Assembly (NCBI GenBank): GCA_004335835.1
Contig: RWJK01001407.1
Span: 64,685 to 128,684, forward strand
DNA: 64,000 nucleotides
From: Scenedesmus sp. ARA3
Taxonomy: Eukaryota > Chlorophyta > Chlorophyceae > Sphaeropleales > Scenedesmaceae
Direction of reading: 5' to 3'
The translations under genes and the position numbers were made by a program. The notes below the pieces were generated by a model, which searched no databases, was not told the origin of the DNA, and saw only the letters and a list, made by a program, of their open reading frames with translations. Every line of letters starts with the position of its first letter. Position 1 is the first letter of the stretch. Of this stretch, positions 30,572 through 44,200 are shown one piece after another.

Positions 30572-31031
30572 TCTGCCGTTGCGTAGAATAGCGTCACTGA
30601 TGCATGTATGCACTGCCTAGCATGCCTCGCAGTTGGGTGCAGCGACCGGTGCAATTATTCTCGAGTCTGTTGGTGAAATATAGCCCGGCCTCTTGCAGCA
30701 CCCAATCAAGCCAAATTAAACTGCCAGGGGTGGACGTGTCAACAACTTGACGAGCCTGCCTGTTCATGCCAACGTGTTGCAAGAAGGGCTCAGCGTGTCA
30801 CTGACCTGACTTCACTTGCTGACGTTTCTCCGAGCACAGAAGCGTCGATCCTGCCGAAAATATGCTCCGAACACAATATATTTCACTGCAGTAGCAACGG
30901 AACTTGTTTGTAAGCAGACCGAGCCCGAAGCAGAAGCTTGCAGGAGCCCTATCACAGGACACACTCAACACAGGCCTGGGAAGTCCCATTGCAAACCTCA
31001 CCCCGCAGATTAAGTGGTAAAAGCACCCAGC
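30572..31031. promoter_or_regulatory. Divergent promoter region of lipase and hydroquinone reductase genes
   Basis: 460 bases separate the two start codons on opposite strands, so both promoters must share this space. No TATA box or repeated motif was identified with confidence. Confidence 0.5.
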
Positions 31032-32677
31032 ATGCACCTCCGACATTCAATGGGGAACCAGCTGCAGCAGCAACATCGCCAGCAGGCACCAACACCTCTC
31101 AGGACACCACGGGGCAGGTCAGGTGCAGCAGTGGTGGTGCGCTGCCAGCAGCAGCAGGTCAACAAAGGTTTCTCAGTGCTCGAGTGGACTTCAAAGCTGG
31201 TGCCTCAGGGAGCACTTGTGACAGGTGCGTGCTGCTGCTGGCTGCAGAACATCCACAGCAGTAGCATATCCAATGCTGATTGCAGACCATGTACTGCTGA
31301 GTGGGTGGCTTGGACGCTCCTCAGTGTTGCTGCATAAAGCTATCAGTGTGCAGCATCATGTGTGGCTACTCAATTAAGCACATGTTCAAATACGCGTAGT
31401 GCTGGCACAAAACGCACTGCTTAGGCCTAGCTGCGTGTTCCGCACATGGGGTTGACACACTGCCACCGTAGTCTCCACCATGATGCTCCGAGCAGCGAAT
31501 GCCTGGAGTGGAGCCTGGATTGTGGACAGTAACACTCAACTGTCAGCAACCTGCGTGCTTAACACTCTGAAACAGCAGCCGCAGCCTGAACACGCCAACA
31601 AAGCCCGCACACAGCAATGCCAACTGGCGCTGCGGCCCATAAGCAATATAGCTGTATGGTTTGCAAATGCCTGTTGCTGACACGAGAGTCAGGAATCTAA
31701 GCCTACTCTTGAGATTGTGTCAACACGCTTCCTGCGCGCCAAGACCTGCTGGCGACTGACAGAGTTGATGGCCCAATATCATTATGATCTTCACGCACTG
31801 TTCGATAGTGCTATTCACAAAGGGTTGGGGATTGCACACTAAGCTTTACATTGTGTGACAACATGCGTCATTTCAGGTGGCAAGACAGGCTGGCGGCTGG
31901 CGTGGGAGACCATGGCACAATAACATCATGACCGTTGCTCCTGTTTACAAATGCTGTTTACAAACGGTCGGGGATTGTACACTGCATGTTTGATTGTGTG
32001 ACTACTTGCGTCATTTTAGGTGCCAAGACCGGCTGGCGCCTGGCGTGGGAGACCATGGTGCGGGAGCTGGCGCCGCAGGACCGCAGCGGCAGCTACACGC
32101 GCCCCGCCAACGCATTCAACGAGCGCATCGGCGCCCCGGGCTTCCCGGTGCGTCACTTGGTTGTTTGATTTGGCTTGAAAATATGGTAGATAGCAGTTTA
32201 AACATCAATTTAAGACCTGCGCAGCTGCACAAAAGAGCTGCCCCTTACAGGCCACTACAGTGTGATACTACTGTGTGCTACCCAGCCGCTGCCCGCTTGC
32301 GTCAGCATAGCAAGCAGTAGTGCTGCTGCTGTCTATTGATGTCTGCATAAGAATGCCAAGCAGCTGTTATTGACGACATGAGCGTGCTGTGTGTTGTGCT
32401 GCAGGTTGAGTCGGGGCGCTACCACTTGTACGTCGGCAATGCATGTCCATGGTGAGAGGCGCATGATGATGCAGGGTGCACTGCGTCGCGGCAGCGCTCC
32501 CACAGCCCAATTGCACTTGCGCATATCTGTTGACACAAGCGTTTTGCAAAGCACACCCTGGCGTAACGTTTGTAGCTGTTGTGCAGGCCCATGGCTCTGG
32601 CTGCTGCTGTATTGCTGCCAAGAACACCACCACCACCACCTGCATGCAGCCTCATCTATGCACATCTGCTATTCTTA

Positions 32678-32708
<31 letters not shown>

Positions 32709-34904
32709 GCTGCAACAGGTGCCACCGCGTGCTGCTGGCGCTGGTGTTTTCTGGCCTTGACAGGCACATCAGCGTGGGCAGGCTGGCAGACATCCCTGAG
32801 CAGGCCACTCGCGGCGGCTGGGTGTTCCAACCAGGACCAGACCCAGTCAGCGGAGCACGCGACCTGTGGTGGGTGCTTTGTGCCATCTGAATTTATGTTA
32901 CTGCTGGCTTGTTTGTGGCTTTGAGTTCCACCTGAATGGGTGGGCGGCTGGGTGTTCCAACCAGGACCAGACCCGGTCACTGGAGCACGCGACCTGTGGT
33001 GGGTGCTGTGTGCCATCTGAATTTATGTTACTGCTGGCTTGTTTGTGGCTTTGAGTTACACCTGAATGGGTGGGCGGCTGGGTGTTCCAACCAGGACCAG
33101 ACCCGGTCACTGGAGCACGCGACCTGTGGTGGGTGGCTTGTTGTTGCTGTTGCAGTCAAATTAGTTTTTTTTTCTGTTTATGGTACTACCTAAGAGCTGT
33201 CTGCATTTGGTGGGTGCGCGGTCAACCCGGCAGCAGGTCCAGTCACTCAGCGCCTGACCTGCGTCATGGCAAGGATTTTGGTAAGGCTTTTGAGCTGGCA
33301 GACATCCCTGAGCAGGCCACTCGCGGCGGCTGGGGGTTTCAACCAGGGCCAGACCCAGTCACTGGAGCACGTGACCTGTGGTGGGTGCTTTGTGCCATCT
33401 GAATTTACGTTACTGCTGGCTTGTTTGTGGCTTTGAGTTCCACCTGAACGGGTGGGCGGCTGGGTGTTCCAACCAGGACCTGACCCGGTCACTGGAGCAC
33501 GCGACCTGTGGTAAGTTAATTTGCAGATCCAGCCTCTGGAGCGCGTGACTTGTGGTGACTGACTTGTTGCTGTTGCGGCAGTGCATCTGATGTATGAATG
33601 GTGTATGGATCATGCAAGCAGTCTATAGTCCGCTTTGGTAACGTGGGTGGGTGGCTTGTTACTGGCAGACATCCCTGAGCAGGCCACACGTGGGCGGGGC
33701 CACACCCAGTCCCCGCAGCACGGGACCTGTTCGTGACAGAGCTATCGCAGTGAATTTTATGCATGTGGTGAGTGCCTTTTACAAGTCACTGGGGCACACG
33801 GCTCAGTCACTGTGTGGCTTGCATGATGTGGATCATAACAGGGTTCTTGAAGGTCAACTGCGTCGCCAATCGCCCTAGATTGCCAAGAACCTCACCTGTG
33901 CTGTGTTCTGGAGCATTGCAACCAGATGTGGAATCTACGTATGACCCAGCACCCTACCGCCTGGCCAACTCCTGACCTAATCCCTGTTGTTTGACTAAAC
34001 CCCCTACCCTGAACCCTGCAGGGAGGTTTATGACAAGCTGAGCCCCGGCTACCGCGGCCGCTGCACTGCACCGCTGCTGATCGACAAGAAGAGCATGCGG
34101 CCGGTCAGCAACGAGAGCAGTGACATCGTGCGCATGCTGGGCCAGCTGCAACTGCCGGGGGCCTCAGGGGTGGAGCTGTACCCGCAGCAGCTGCAGCAGC
34201 AGATCGACGCACTGAATGCTAAGGTGTGACATGGCGCTGCCTGCTGGGCACATGTTACATGTTACATAACACAGCTGGCACTCGCTGCTTGCTGAACATG
34301 TGTCGCGTGATAGGACTGGCACTGGTTGCTGCGCCAACATCTGTCATGGTGTTGCTGCGCCTCTTGGTGCTGCTGTACTGCATAAGTATTCGAATCCTCT
34401 TTGCATCTGCCGCGCAGGTGTACCGCTGCATCAACACCGCTTGGCGTGTACTGCACAATGTCTGCCATCAACCTGGCACACTGTAACGGCCTCTCAAACA
34501 GGTGTACTGCTGCATACTGCGCAGGTGTACCGCTGCATCAACAATGTCGTGTACCGCACAGGCTTTGCCACGGCCAGACACACTATAGCGGCCCCTCAAA
34601 CATGCGCACTGCTGCATCGTGCAGGTGTACCGCTGCTGCCTGGCCCCGCCTGTAGAAACCTGCTGATCCTTCCGTGCGGGGTGCAGAGTACACCCCCTGC
34701 AGCTGCCGGAACCTTCTGAAGTGATATCCTTGATGTTGGCTGCATCACGCAGGTGTACCGCTGCATCAACAACGGTGTGTACCGCGCCGGCTTTGCCACC
34801 AGCCAGGCCGGCTACGATGCAGCAGTGGGCGAGATGCACGGCCTCATGCAGGAGCTGGAGCAGCAGCTGGGGCAGAGCCGCTTCCTGCTGGGAGACAGGT
34901 GGGC

Positions 34905-34938
<34 letters not shown>

Positions 34939-35294
34939 GCTGCCGCTGCCGCTGCTGCGGCGGCTTCATGTGTTGATTCTATGTTTTGTGTGCATGCGGA
35001 CGGAGCAGCTGGGGCAGAGCCGCTTCCTGCTGGTTTACAGGTGGGGCTGCTGCTGCTGCTGCCGCTGCCGCTGCTGCAGCATCATGTGTGTTATATGTTT
35101 TGTGTGCATGCCAATGCAAGGACTGGAGCAGCAGCTGGGGCAGATCCGCTTTCTGCTGGGAGACAGGTGCAGCGCTGCTGCTGCTGCTGCTGCTGCTGCT
35201 GATCTTGTGTTTAATTATGTTTGGTGTGCATGCCGATGGGGCAGCTGGAGCAGCAGCTGGGGCAGAGCCGCTTCCTGCTGGGGGACAGGTGAAA

Positions 35295-35330
<36 letters not shown>

Positions 35331-35448
35331 ACCAAGTTTTGATGATATGTATTGTGTGCATGCGGATGGAGGAGCTAGAGCAGCAGCTGGGGCAGAGCCG
35401 CTTCCTGCTGGGAGACAGGTGCGACACTGCTGCTGCTGCTGCCGCCGC

Positions 35449-35490
<42 letters not shown>

Positions 35491-35617
35491 CGTCGATGCT
35501 GCATGTTGTGTTTATTCATGTTCCATGTGCATGCTGTCTGTCTGGGTCTGATCACTCCACGTACTGAAAGGGTTACAACCTGTGGTTGCCGCATGACTGT
35601 TTCACCAGGTTTTGCCA

Positions 35618-35651
<34 letters not shown>

Positions 35652-36903
35652 GCTGTGCAGGTTCACTGAGGCTGACCTGCGGCTGTTCCCCACCATTGTC
35701 CGCTTTGATGCTGCATACGCCGGCCTGTTCAGGTAAGTGAGCTGGCTTCTCGTTCCTCAGCTGAGATGCCCAATACGCCTGATTCACCACATGTTACTTC
35801 CCATCAGCCGGAGAACCTATGTTTTGCTATTGTTTGCTTTGATGCTGCATACGCTGGCCTCTTCAGGTAAGTGTGTGTGCCAGCTGTCCTTACACTGACA
35901 TGCCTGCTGGCAGAGCACTAGACATGTGGTGTGTTGAGAAAATTACTGAAATTTGCAAGATGTGGCTGATTCGCTTGCACTGCCAACACATTTTTTCAAT
36001 GCCCAGCATTATTTGGCTGTGGTTGAGGAAGTATCGCTGGCTTACCATGTAGTACAGCTGCCATGCTGGCAGACCAGCAGCTATCGAAAAGTGATGACAG
36101 CACTAAGTAATTGTGACCGCAACGGGCTGTCCTCGTCGCTTCCCTTGGTTGCCCTTGGTTGATCTTGCTGGAAAAGCGTGCAATTAATTGATTGATTGAT
36201 TGAACGGGCTGTCCTGTGTGTTGCGCCGTGCGCAGGTGTGGGCGGCGGCGTGTGGCAGACTATCCCAACCTACAGGGCTGGATGCGTGACGTGTGGCAGA
36301 TCAAGGTGCCAGGCAGCAGCATGCAGGTGGGTGGATGAGTGACACAAGAATAGCCAATTGAGTAGCTGTAGGATGTGGTGCTGTAAGCTGTAGCGTGTGG
36401 TGTTGTGGATGTGTGCTTGCCAGGCAGCAGCATGCAGGTGGGTGGGTGGGGTGGGTGGTGGTGGTGAGACAGCAGCGACACAACAGCAGCATTGGTATGG
36501 GGGGAGGCAGCAGCAGCATGCAGGAGGGTAGGTGGGTGGCAGATCACGCTGCCGGGCAGCAGCATGCAGGTGGCTGCGGCCGTGACACAAGGGAATGCAC
36601 TTGTGTAGCTGTAGTGCAGCATGTGGTGCTGTGGATGTGTGGTTTCGGGCAGCGGGATGCAGGTGGGCTGTGGCGGTGACGCAAGAGAGTGAGAGTAATG
36701 CGTGTGTACATCATGTACATGCTGCAGTGTGTAGCTTTGTTGATGGGTGCTTTCTGGCAGCATCATGCTACATCATGATGATGAGCAGGCAGCAGCATGC
36801 AGTTGTATAGGAGGGGTGGCCATGAGCCAGCAGCGGCACAATAGCAGCTGTCAAGAGCCCTAACATCAACCAGCAACGCGTGGTTTGCAGCTAACAGTGT
36901 GCC

Positions 36904-36939
<36 letters not shown>

Positions 36940-37154
36940 AGGTGCTCGACACCGTGGATGTGGATGGCTGCCGGCGCAGCTACTACAGCAGCCTGTTCCC
37001 GCTCAACCCTAGCGGCATCATCCCAAGTGGGCCCACAGCAGCAGACCTGCAGCTAGACCTGCCCGCAAACCGCGGCAGCCACGAGCCTGGGGCTGTGTTC
37101 TACATGAAGGAGGCAGCAGCAGCAGCAGCGACAGGAGCTCAGGCGGCAGCGTGA
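31032..37154 (+). CDS. Glutathionyl-hydroquinone reductase (Xi-class glutathione transferase, ECM4/YqjG family)
   Basis: Reduces glutathionyl-hydroquinones using glutathione. Nine exons: 31032-31224, 32020-32147, 32405-32451, 32719-32868, 34022-34223, 34753-34898, 35661-35732, 36236-36326, 36942-37154; 1242 bases, 413 residues, all phases matching. The first 40 or so residues are Arg/Gln/Ser-rich and end in AAVVVRCQ, which suggests a plastid transit peptide. Then comes the family signature FNERIG, RYHLYVGNACPWCHR with the catalytic Cys121, IPEQATRGGWVFQPG, PLLIDKK, NESSDIVRM, YRCINNGVYRAGFA, GDRFTEADLRLFPTIVRFD and DYPNLQGWMRDVWQ. Introns 1 and 4-8 carry copies of neighbouring exon ends. Function is secure; the poly-Ala end of the last exon may vary. 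Confidence 0.93.
31868..31916 (+). repeat. Copy of the hydroquinone reductase exon 2 start
   Basis: TTTCAGGTGGCAAGACAGGC and the following TGGCGGCTGGCGTGGGAGACC duplicate the start of exon 2 with its acceptor. The flanking intron sequence (TTGTGTGAC, TGCGTCATTT) is duplicated too. The genuine exon begins at 32020. Confidence 0.85.
32930..33735 (+). repeat. Five copies of the hydroquinone reductase exon 4 donor end
   Basis: After exon 4 (ends 32868), its last 60-90 bases recur at about 32940-33000, 33070-33131, 33297-33380, 33450-33512 and 33665-33732. The unit codes for GGWVFQPGPDPVTGARDLW and most copies end in the GTGGGT donor. The first two copies also share about 60 bases of intronic filler (GAATTTATGTTACTGCTGGC). 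The third and fifth begin earlier in the exon (ADIPEQAT). The copies are mostly in-frame readable. Confidence 0.92.
34415..34645 (+). repeat. Copies of the hydroquinone reductase exon 6 acceptor end
   Basis: CGCAGGTGTACCGCTGCATC-like starts recur at about 34415, 34498, 34523 and 34622 before the genuine exon at 34753. The copy at 34523 continues for about 60 bases (coding NNVVYRTGFATA). The others stop after 10-30 bases. Confidence 0.85.
34985..35422 (+). repeat. Four copies of the hydroquinone reductase exon 6 donor end
   Basis: After exon 6 (ends 34898), the sequence GAGCAGCAGCTGGGGCAGAG to the GACAG|GTG donor recurs at about 35000-35041, 35124-35167, 35247-35290 and 35376-35420. Between copies lie a CTG tract and a filler containing TTTTGTGTGCATGC or a relative. 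Unit length is about 115-125 bases. Confidence 0.92.
35815..35876 (+). repeat. Copy of the hydroquinone reductase exon 7 donor end
   Basis: TTTGATGCTGCATACGCTGG and the CTCTTCAG|GTAAGT that follows duplicate the end of exon 7 and its strong donor. The genuine one is at 35733. Confidence 0.85.
36408..36800 (+). repeat. Copies of the hydroquinone reductase exon 8 donor end
   Basis: The short end of exon 8 (CCAGGCAGCAGCATGCAGGT followed by GGG) recurs at about 36417, 36507, 36552, 36645 and 36788 with increasing divergence. The genuine donor is at 36327. The filler between copies shares TGTAGTGCAGCATGTGGTGC-like sequence. Confidence 0.75.
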
Positions 37155-37155
37155 T

Positions 37156-37194
<39 letters not shown>

Positions 37195-38285
37195 AAGCAT
37201 CAGGAGCTTGAGCAGCAGGGTCAGTGGCATAATCCCAAGTGGCCCCACAGCAGCAGACCTGCAGCTAGACCTGCCTGCAAACCGCGGCAGCCACGCACCT
37301 GGGGCTGTGTTCTACATGAAGGAGGCAGCAGCAGCAGCAGTGACAGGAGCTCAGGCGGCAGCGTGATAAGCAGCAGCAGCAGCAGCAGCAGCTACTGGCT
37401 ACTGGGTCAAGCTCATGCCGCGTGAGCCTAGTAGGCTACAGCGCTGGGCCGATGGCGGGCACACCCTCCCATATAAAGTTTCGCTTGATGGGTAACATAA
37501 CGATGATGCTCATGCTGATGACACGGTATGGCTTACAAGAAGACTATTATTTTTATGATTATTACGAAGCTCATGCCGCAGGCTGCAGTACAGCCTGAAG
37601 CAGCCTACAGCCTGTACTGCAGGCCCTGCACCCTGAGGGTGCAGCGCCAAACGCAGGACACGGCGGTGAGCAGTAGCAGCAATCCAACTCGTTTCATTGC
37701 ATACCCCCATCGCTTGCATGTGTCGTCTACGTTGCCGTGCAGCGCACACTGTGGCTCTGCAGAACAGCAGTACAATGACTGCCAGTCACTGGGTGGCTGT
37801 AGCTGTACTGCAACCCACAGCATTGGCAGTAGTCGAGACCTGCTCCTTTTACCGCGCCTGTGGCAACTAATGCATCGCAGATATCCTTCTCGCCGGAATC
37901 AAGCAGAGCCGAATGGTTGTCAGTGCCATAGTCACGTTTTAGGCTTCTCACTCAGATGGGAATCACCCGTCAGGCTGGGGTGCAATGATTACGCTGCGGA
38001 GAAGAGGCCAGGGGCTCTTCCTAGCGCCCAGTATGTGTCTACGCAGGACGAAGGTCGATTAAAAGGAATCAGATGATTGAGAGCCGGGAGGTCATGGCCC
38101 GTGTGTAATCGCGTGTTTGTTTTCACCGCGCTGCTGCACAGCAGTAGATTCCCGGTATCCCTGCTGAACATATCTACAATGCTACAGAGTATGTTTTTCA
38201 GGCGCCGATTCGAAAGCCAGCTACGCTGGAGGTGCTTCTGTAGACCTCCTGCAGCAACACCAAGCGTGTCGCAGTGAACGAATGG
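37155..38285. other. 3' flank of hydroquinone reductase and upstream region of the first lectin paralogue
   Basis: A near-exact copy of the last 150 bases of exon 9, with its own poly-Ala end and stop, lies at about 37217-37366 between GCA tracts. Beyond it no gene is recognised. A hairpin with 11-base arms (CTGCAGTACAG and CTGTACTGCAG, 37583-37593 and 37612-37622, 18-base loop) is the only structure noted. The promoter of the next gene should lie near 38000-38285. Confidence 0.6.
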
Positions 38286-41200
38286 ATGGTGTCGCGGGGA
38301 ACGAAGCAATGGATCGGTTTGCTGCTAATGGTCTTCAGCTGCGTGGGTTCAGCCCTGGGAGATGTCCCGCCAGAAGCAGCAGCGCCAGCACCAGCAGTAG
38401 CAGGGGCAGTTCAGTGCAGCAAGCAGCAGGACTGCCCGGCTGTGCCGAACGCTCGGGAGGTCAGATGTGTTCGCGGCACATGCAGTGCTATTTGTAACTC
38501 GGGATTTGAGCGTTCCGGAATGATCTGTGTTAGCGGTGAGTTTTCCTGCTGATGCAGCAGCAGCAGCAGTAGTAACGGCAGCAGCAGCAGCAGCGGTTAC
38601 GCAGACATAGTACTGCCATGCAGCAGCAGCCATTGAGTTTGCAGGCTGGGTGCCAGCAACAGCACCCGGCCTCAGCAAATACGACGTCAAAGCAAGTGCA
38701 ATGAACCCAGACATCGGGATTGGCAAAGCAGCTGCAGCTTGATTGATGAGCACAGGCCAGAACCATGAAGTAGGTGCTGCAGGCAGCTGCAGCTGCTGCT
38801 GTAGCCACCATGCCAGCGTCAACCTCAAACATGCTACCCAAACAGCAAAGATGCTCCGCTGACATTGGCTTCTCTGTGCTGCTGCTGCTGCTAACTGCTG
38901 GCAATGCTGCATGCAGCCAACTTAACATGTGGCAAGGGGCAGCAGCCACACCCAAGCGGCACACGCTGCATGGTGTGCCCAAAAAATACCTACAAGCCAA
39001 GGCTGGGAAATAATGGCTGCATAGCATGCCCAAATGGCACATTCACAGCAGGCCAGCGGCCTGCTGATTATGATAGCGTAGCAAAGTGCCTGCCAGGTGC
39101 GCGCCGTCAATGTGCTGATGCATTCTTGTTGTTTGTTAGATCAGCATTATCTTGGAGTGCTGCACATCGGCCGCTGTAGCACAGTGCAATCTGCACCTCG
39201 CATGCTGAACAATTCTTTTATACAAGCATGACATGTAGACAGACTTGGCTGTTGTGACCTGTCACAATTTGCACAGGCGGCTTGGACAGCAGGAGCAATG
39301 TTCAGCAGCCAAGGTGGCAGCAGTTCCGGCAGCAGCTAGAGGCGGCACGACTCTACATGAGCGCCCGCAACCAAAGCAGCAGCCGCAGCACCCGCACCAA
39401 GCACAGCAAGCCGTCGCAACAATGGGGTGCAGCAGCAACTGTAGTAGAAGCAGCAGCAGCAGAAGCTACGGGAGATGTTGAACCATGGATGAACAACAGC
39501 AGCACTGGCAGCAACGCAACGCCACTCCTGACAAAAGCTGTTGCCTCTATTGCTGGAAGCCCACAAGTTGTCACACCCAACCAGGTGTTGCTGGGTATGC
39601 CGCGAAACAAGTAGGAGCCAAACCAGCCTAGTTGATTGCAAGTTGCAAGTTTGCAACTGTTGTCCATAAGATTGCTCGTGCGCTAGCTGGCTACAAAGCC
39701 AGCCATGTTCTGTGGCACAACGTCAGCAACATCTGTAGGTCGTCCCTGTCTGTGCCATTGACAGGTTACGTGCAGCTGCACGTGCTGCAGCACGCCTTGC
39801 AATCTGGCAATTGGCTAGAAAACGCATGTTGCAGAGACACAACACAGCCATGCTAGCTCAACATGTGTGCCTCTCAGATGTGTGCCTTGTGCTTTCTCGT
39901 TTGATACTGTTCTTGACAGGCCACGAGTGCAGGACCAAGGGCAGTGTGCGACGTGCGTCAACGCAGCAGTTGTCAGCGCAGCAGAGGCTGCGGTGGCAGC
40001 AGCAGCAGGGATCACCACCCAGAGCGTTGAGTTCTCTCCGGTTTACGCGTACTACTGCGAGCCAGTGAGCCTACGCAGCTGCAGTTCTGGATGGACGTTC
40101 CAAGATGCATTGCGAGGCCTTGTACAGTCCGCTAGGACATTCTTACCCGCAAGATCTTGCACGGATGGCTATGATTTTGGAGCCATTCGCGGCTCGTCTC
40201 CAAGCCAGCTAGCTGCAGCGTGCGATGACGTGTCGTACACATGCCCGTCATCTGATGTGTTGCGCGACTGCAACTTTGAAGCCTTGACTGACTTCTGGGC
40301 GGTGCAGCGGGCTATCAGGGTTCATGGCGCGGTGGTCACCAGGGTCACTGTGCACTCAGCATTTGTCGATTACTTCAGGCGAAACCCCCGTGGAGTCTAC
40401 AACGAGATCAGCAACAAGTCAAGCACAGCAGGCGGCGTGCCACACGCAGTGGTACTGGTGAGCCAAGACGCCGCGTTTGTGACACACTGTTACACACAAC
40501 GGTCATTATGGTGTGCATTGACCAATTTGCAGTTTGCGCACTCAATTCATTGTTTGTGTTGTGTGAGCGTGATGGGCATTCTCCCATGATGGCTGGTGAA
40601 TGCTTTTCATGTGGCTTTGACAGGGCCACCACCTCAACTCAACTAACACTGCGCTCTGGTCATAGGCTCAAATTCACATTGAGTCATGGCCATGTCTCAA
40701 TTATTTAAGCAGCCACGCAGAAGGTGCGGTGTCCAATATTACGTGGTAAGGTATGGTGAGGCCTATATATGCATGCACACATCACACAAGTCAACTGCTT
40801 CTCTGAATCGGAGGATGTGCAATGGCTGCTCCTTCTCACCGTTCTGTGTTGGCTTGGTGTTTGAGTGCAGATCGGCTACAACAACACAGGCATGTTTTGG
40901 TGGGCGCAAAACTCATACGGCAAAACCTTCGCAGACCAGGGAGTGTTTAAAATAGCTTATGGTGTAGGGCTAGCTGCCAACCCCAACGAAACGTATGCGG
41001 TCAAATGCACAGTAGCTCCGTCTTACCCCATAAACCCTGCAAGGAAATGGCCGCTCAGAGTCGTGCAGGGCTCAGCAACATCCGGGACCACGTGCTACAA
41101 GTACACTGCACGCCGCGGTGACTATGTTGCCGGCGTAGCAGAGCATTTTGGTTTAGATGTTGTGCAGTTCATCAGAGACAACATGAAGTTGCTTGCCACA

Positions 41201-44200
41201 ACAAAGGCAGGCTTGCCGGACCTAACAACACCTTTGGCTGGTCAGCAGCTGCTGGTATGTGGCATCACTGCAGATCTGTACAACACAGCCAGTCTAGGTG
41301 GGTTGTTCCGCATTCCTTTGTAGCTCAGCTTGAGTCAATATGATTTGTTGCCAACACGTGGCCCTTGCTCAACAATACATAGTGACGTGTCACTGTTACA
41401 CGTGAGTCTTGTTGGGTGTTGCCGCACTCATGGTACTGTGTTGCAGAGCTTGCTACCGACATGCCAGATGACTCATCTTTCGGAAAGTACAACAGCGATG
41501 TCACATGCACGGTGCTAAGACAACAATCATGTCAACATGAAATCAACAGATGTCTGAGATCCAGCCATGCTTTGAATTTCAAGTTTTGAAGTTGCAAGTA
41601 CCAAGCTTGAATCTGAAACATCTCCATCAGTCACATTGTTTGGCACGTATTGGATGCAGATTGCGGACCTGGGGAGCATCAAGGTGACTCGGGGGATTGC
41701 GAGGTTTGCCCAGAAGGCACATACAAAGACAAGCCCGGGGCAGGCCCGTGCACTGCATGCCCCCAAGGCACCACCACCCCAGCATGCACGGCTGTTGGGC
41801 GCGACGCTGCTACTGACTGCACACCAGGTGAGCGCAGTTGTCTTGTGGATATACTTGAATGAAGCTTTCTGAAAGCTGATGAATCATTATTACATGTTGT
41901 TTCTCATAACAGTACACCACCGCCAGCTTCAATCATGCGTTCTGCTACATAATGAAGGCACGGCACTTCCACAACCACAACCTTGTTCAAACGTGCTACA
42001 ACGGTCACGTACACCAATATGTTGTGTGCTCTGCAGTTACCGGCCAACAATTGTGTGAGCAGTTTATAGGACGCTACAATCAATCTGGCGCCTACACAGT
42101 GAACATACGGTGCAAGCAATACAAGGTAGGGTGGATTTGCATTGCAACATTGTTTGCGATCAAGAATGGTGACAAGCCGCTTGTAAAGAGTTCTCGCAGG
42201 CTGTGCTGTGCTCGGCAGTATTCAGTTGCGATAAGAGTGCTTTCATGTTGTGGGCACAACAGTGCAATGGTGGTCCTCGGCAGCGACGGTAGCTGCTCGC
42301 AAGCTCCCATGTCGACTAGCAAGATGGCTGATCTGCTTGGGCCGACTTGCAGTGTCTACATGTAAGGATGTTGCGACTCCTCACATCTTCTGTTGCAGGT
42401 TTACTGTGACATGCAAACCGACGGAGGCGGCTGGACACTGGTACTAAGCTACAATGTAGGAGCATCTTCAACCGCAAGGGATGTGTTGCCCAGGGACTTG
42501 GAGGATGGCTTTCCAATCTTGAGCAACAACACCATTGGTGTGGATGAAAGTGATAGCATTGGATATGGAGGCAGTTGGGGACACATGTCTCCCCGTGCAC
42601 TGACTTTTGTGCCTAATGCAGCGGAGATGCTTGCCGTGTTCGAGGTCGCACATCCAACTGATAACCTTGGCGTCATGCGCGCACATTTCAAGTGCGCGGA
42701 TGAAGAGTCACTGAGGTATATACTAAAAGGAAGCGGGAACATCAACATCAACACATTGCGGCATTCTCATAGCCCCATGCCAGATCAAAACGGTTTCATT
42801 CCTTTGGACGGCCTCGGCTTGTTCAAGGCTACAGACCTATGGGCGTTTGCACGTGCTGGTGTGCCTGTCAGGCATGCAGTATACATACGAGGACAGAACA
42901 TGCAACCTCCAGGTGAGGCGAATTGATTTATCAACAACTTTCTAGAAGCGGCGTTGCCCATGCATGTGCTTGCACAAAGCAACAACACGCATGACCTCTG
43001 CCACTCTAGAATGCGTACATGGCCCAGCGGTTCAATGCTTGCGGCGATCACGCAGTGTGTTTTGGCTGAAGGTTAAAATTTGGGCTGCGCAACCAACAAA
43101 CGTCCTAGCAACGTACCATGACTGAAGTTTGCTTGATACCCATGTGAATTTTCTGCCTGTCAATGCAGTGTGTGAGCCGGGATGGTACCAGGCTGGCTGG
43201 TCTTGCCACATTTGCCCTGACCATACTTTCAAGGAAGGGTACGGCCCAGGTCCATGTGTACCTTGTCCCAAAGGCAAGGTTGCGACTGCAGGTGTAACGG
43301 GCACGCGAGCGGCAGCAAACCACGACAACGCCAATGATTGCAAAATGGGTGAGCACGTGTTGCCGTGTCATGCTGAAAATTGAATACTGTTCTGTAGCAA
43401 GTATACGCTAGCTTTGCTTGCATATTAATTCCATATGATGACGATTGTCACCTTGTAGTCACCAAAAAGGAGTCAAGTAAAGGACCTACCATGTTGTGAC
43501 AATTTGACGAAGTGGTGTGCGGGAGCGCAATCAGCAACCCTCTACTCTCAGTATGACATATTTCATGACCCTGCTTCCTCACACCTCATTGGTTTGGTGT
43601 GTTGCTACAGCCGTGCCAAACAACACATGGACTGTGAACAAGAAAGATGGCAGCGCCTGGACATGGGACTTCTATTGGGAGACTAGAGCCCAAGCATCAC
43701 GTGCAGAAGATATTTGCCGCGTTCAAGGTGGTCATCTTGTAACAATAGACTCCTTTGACACATCAGAATTGTTATACGACAAAGTGACAAGTGACGAAAC
43801 GGGACGGCCACCTTTCCCATTTGTTCATGCGCTCACCGTCATGTGGATAGGGCTGTACTCGGAGACACCAAGCAATTCAAGGACCGGGCCATGGTGAGTT
43901 ATAGCCAGTTATCAAACCATGCTTTGCACACGTCCGAACTTTCACTCATCAGGGTTGCGGCAAGACAAAGCAAAGCAACCTGGGTAGCCAGTCATTCACA
44001 CATCATACACAAGACAATGTGTGATGCTTGATTGCACGTCATGTCCTTCTTATTGCAAATGTATGTACCTGCACATGTGCTGACATTACGCATTTTTGGC
44101 AAGAAGTCCCAGACGGTCACTGAGCTCAACAATTGTAATCAAGTTTATACTACGACATGTAACGATTTGTGCGATGTCATGAAATTCCAAACAGCAAGAG

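Noticed and set aside
37583..37622. Hairpin as a terminator or small RNA
   Set aside because: An 11-base stem alone in a eukaryotic flank is weak evidence; no supporting context.
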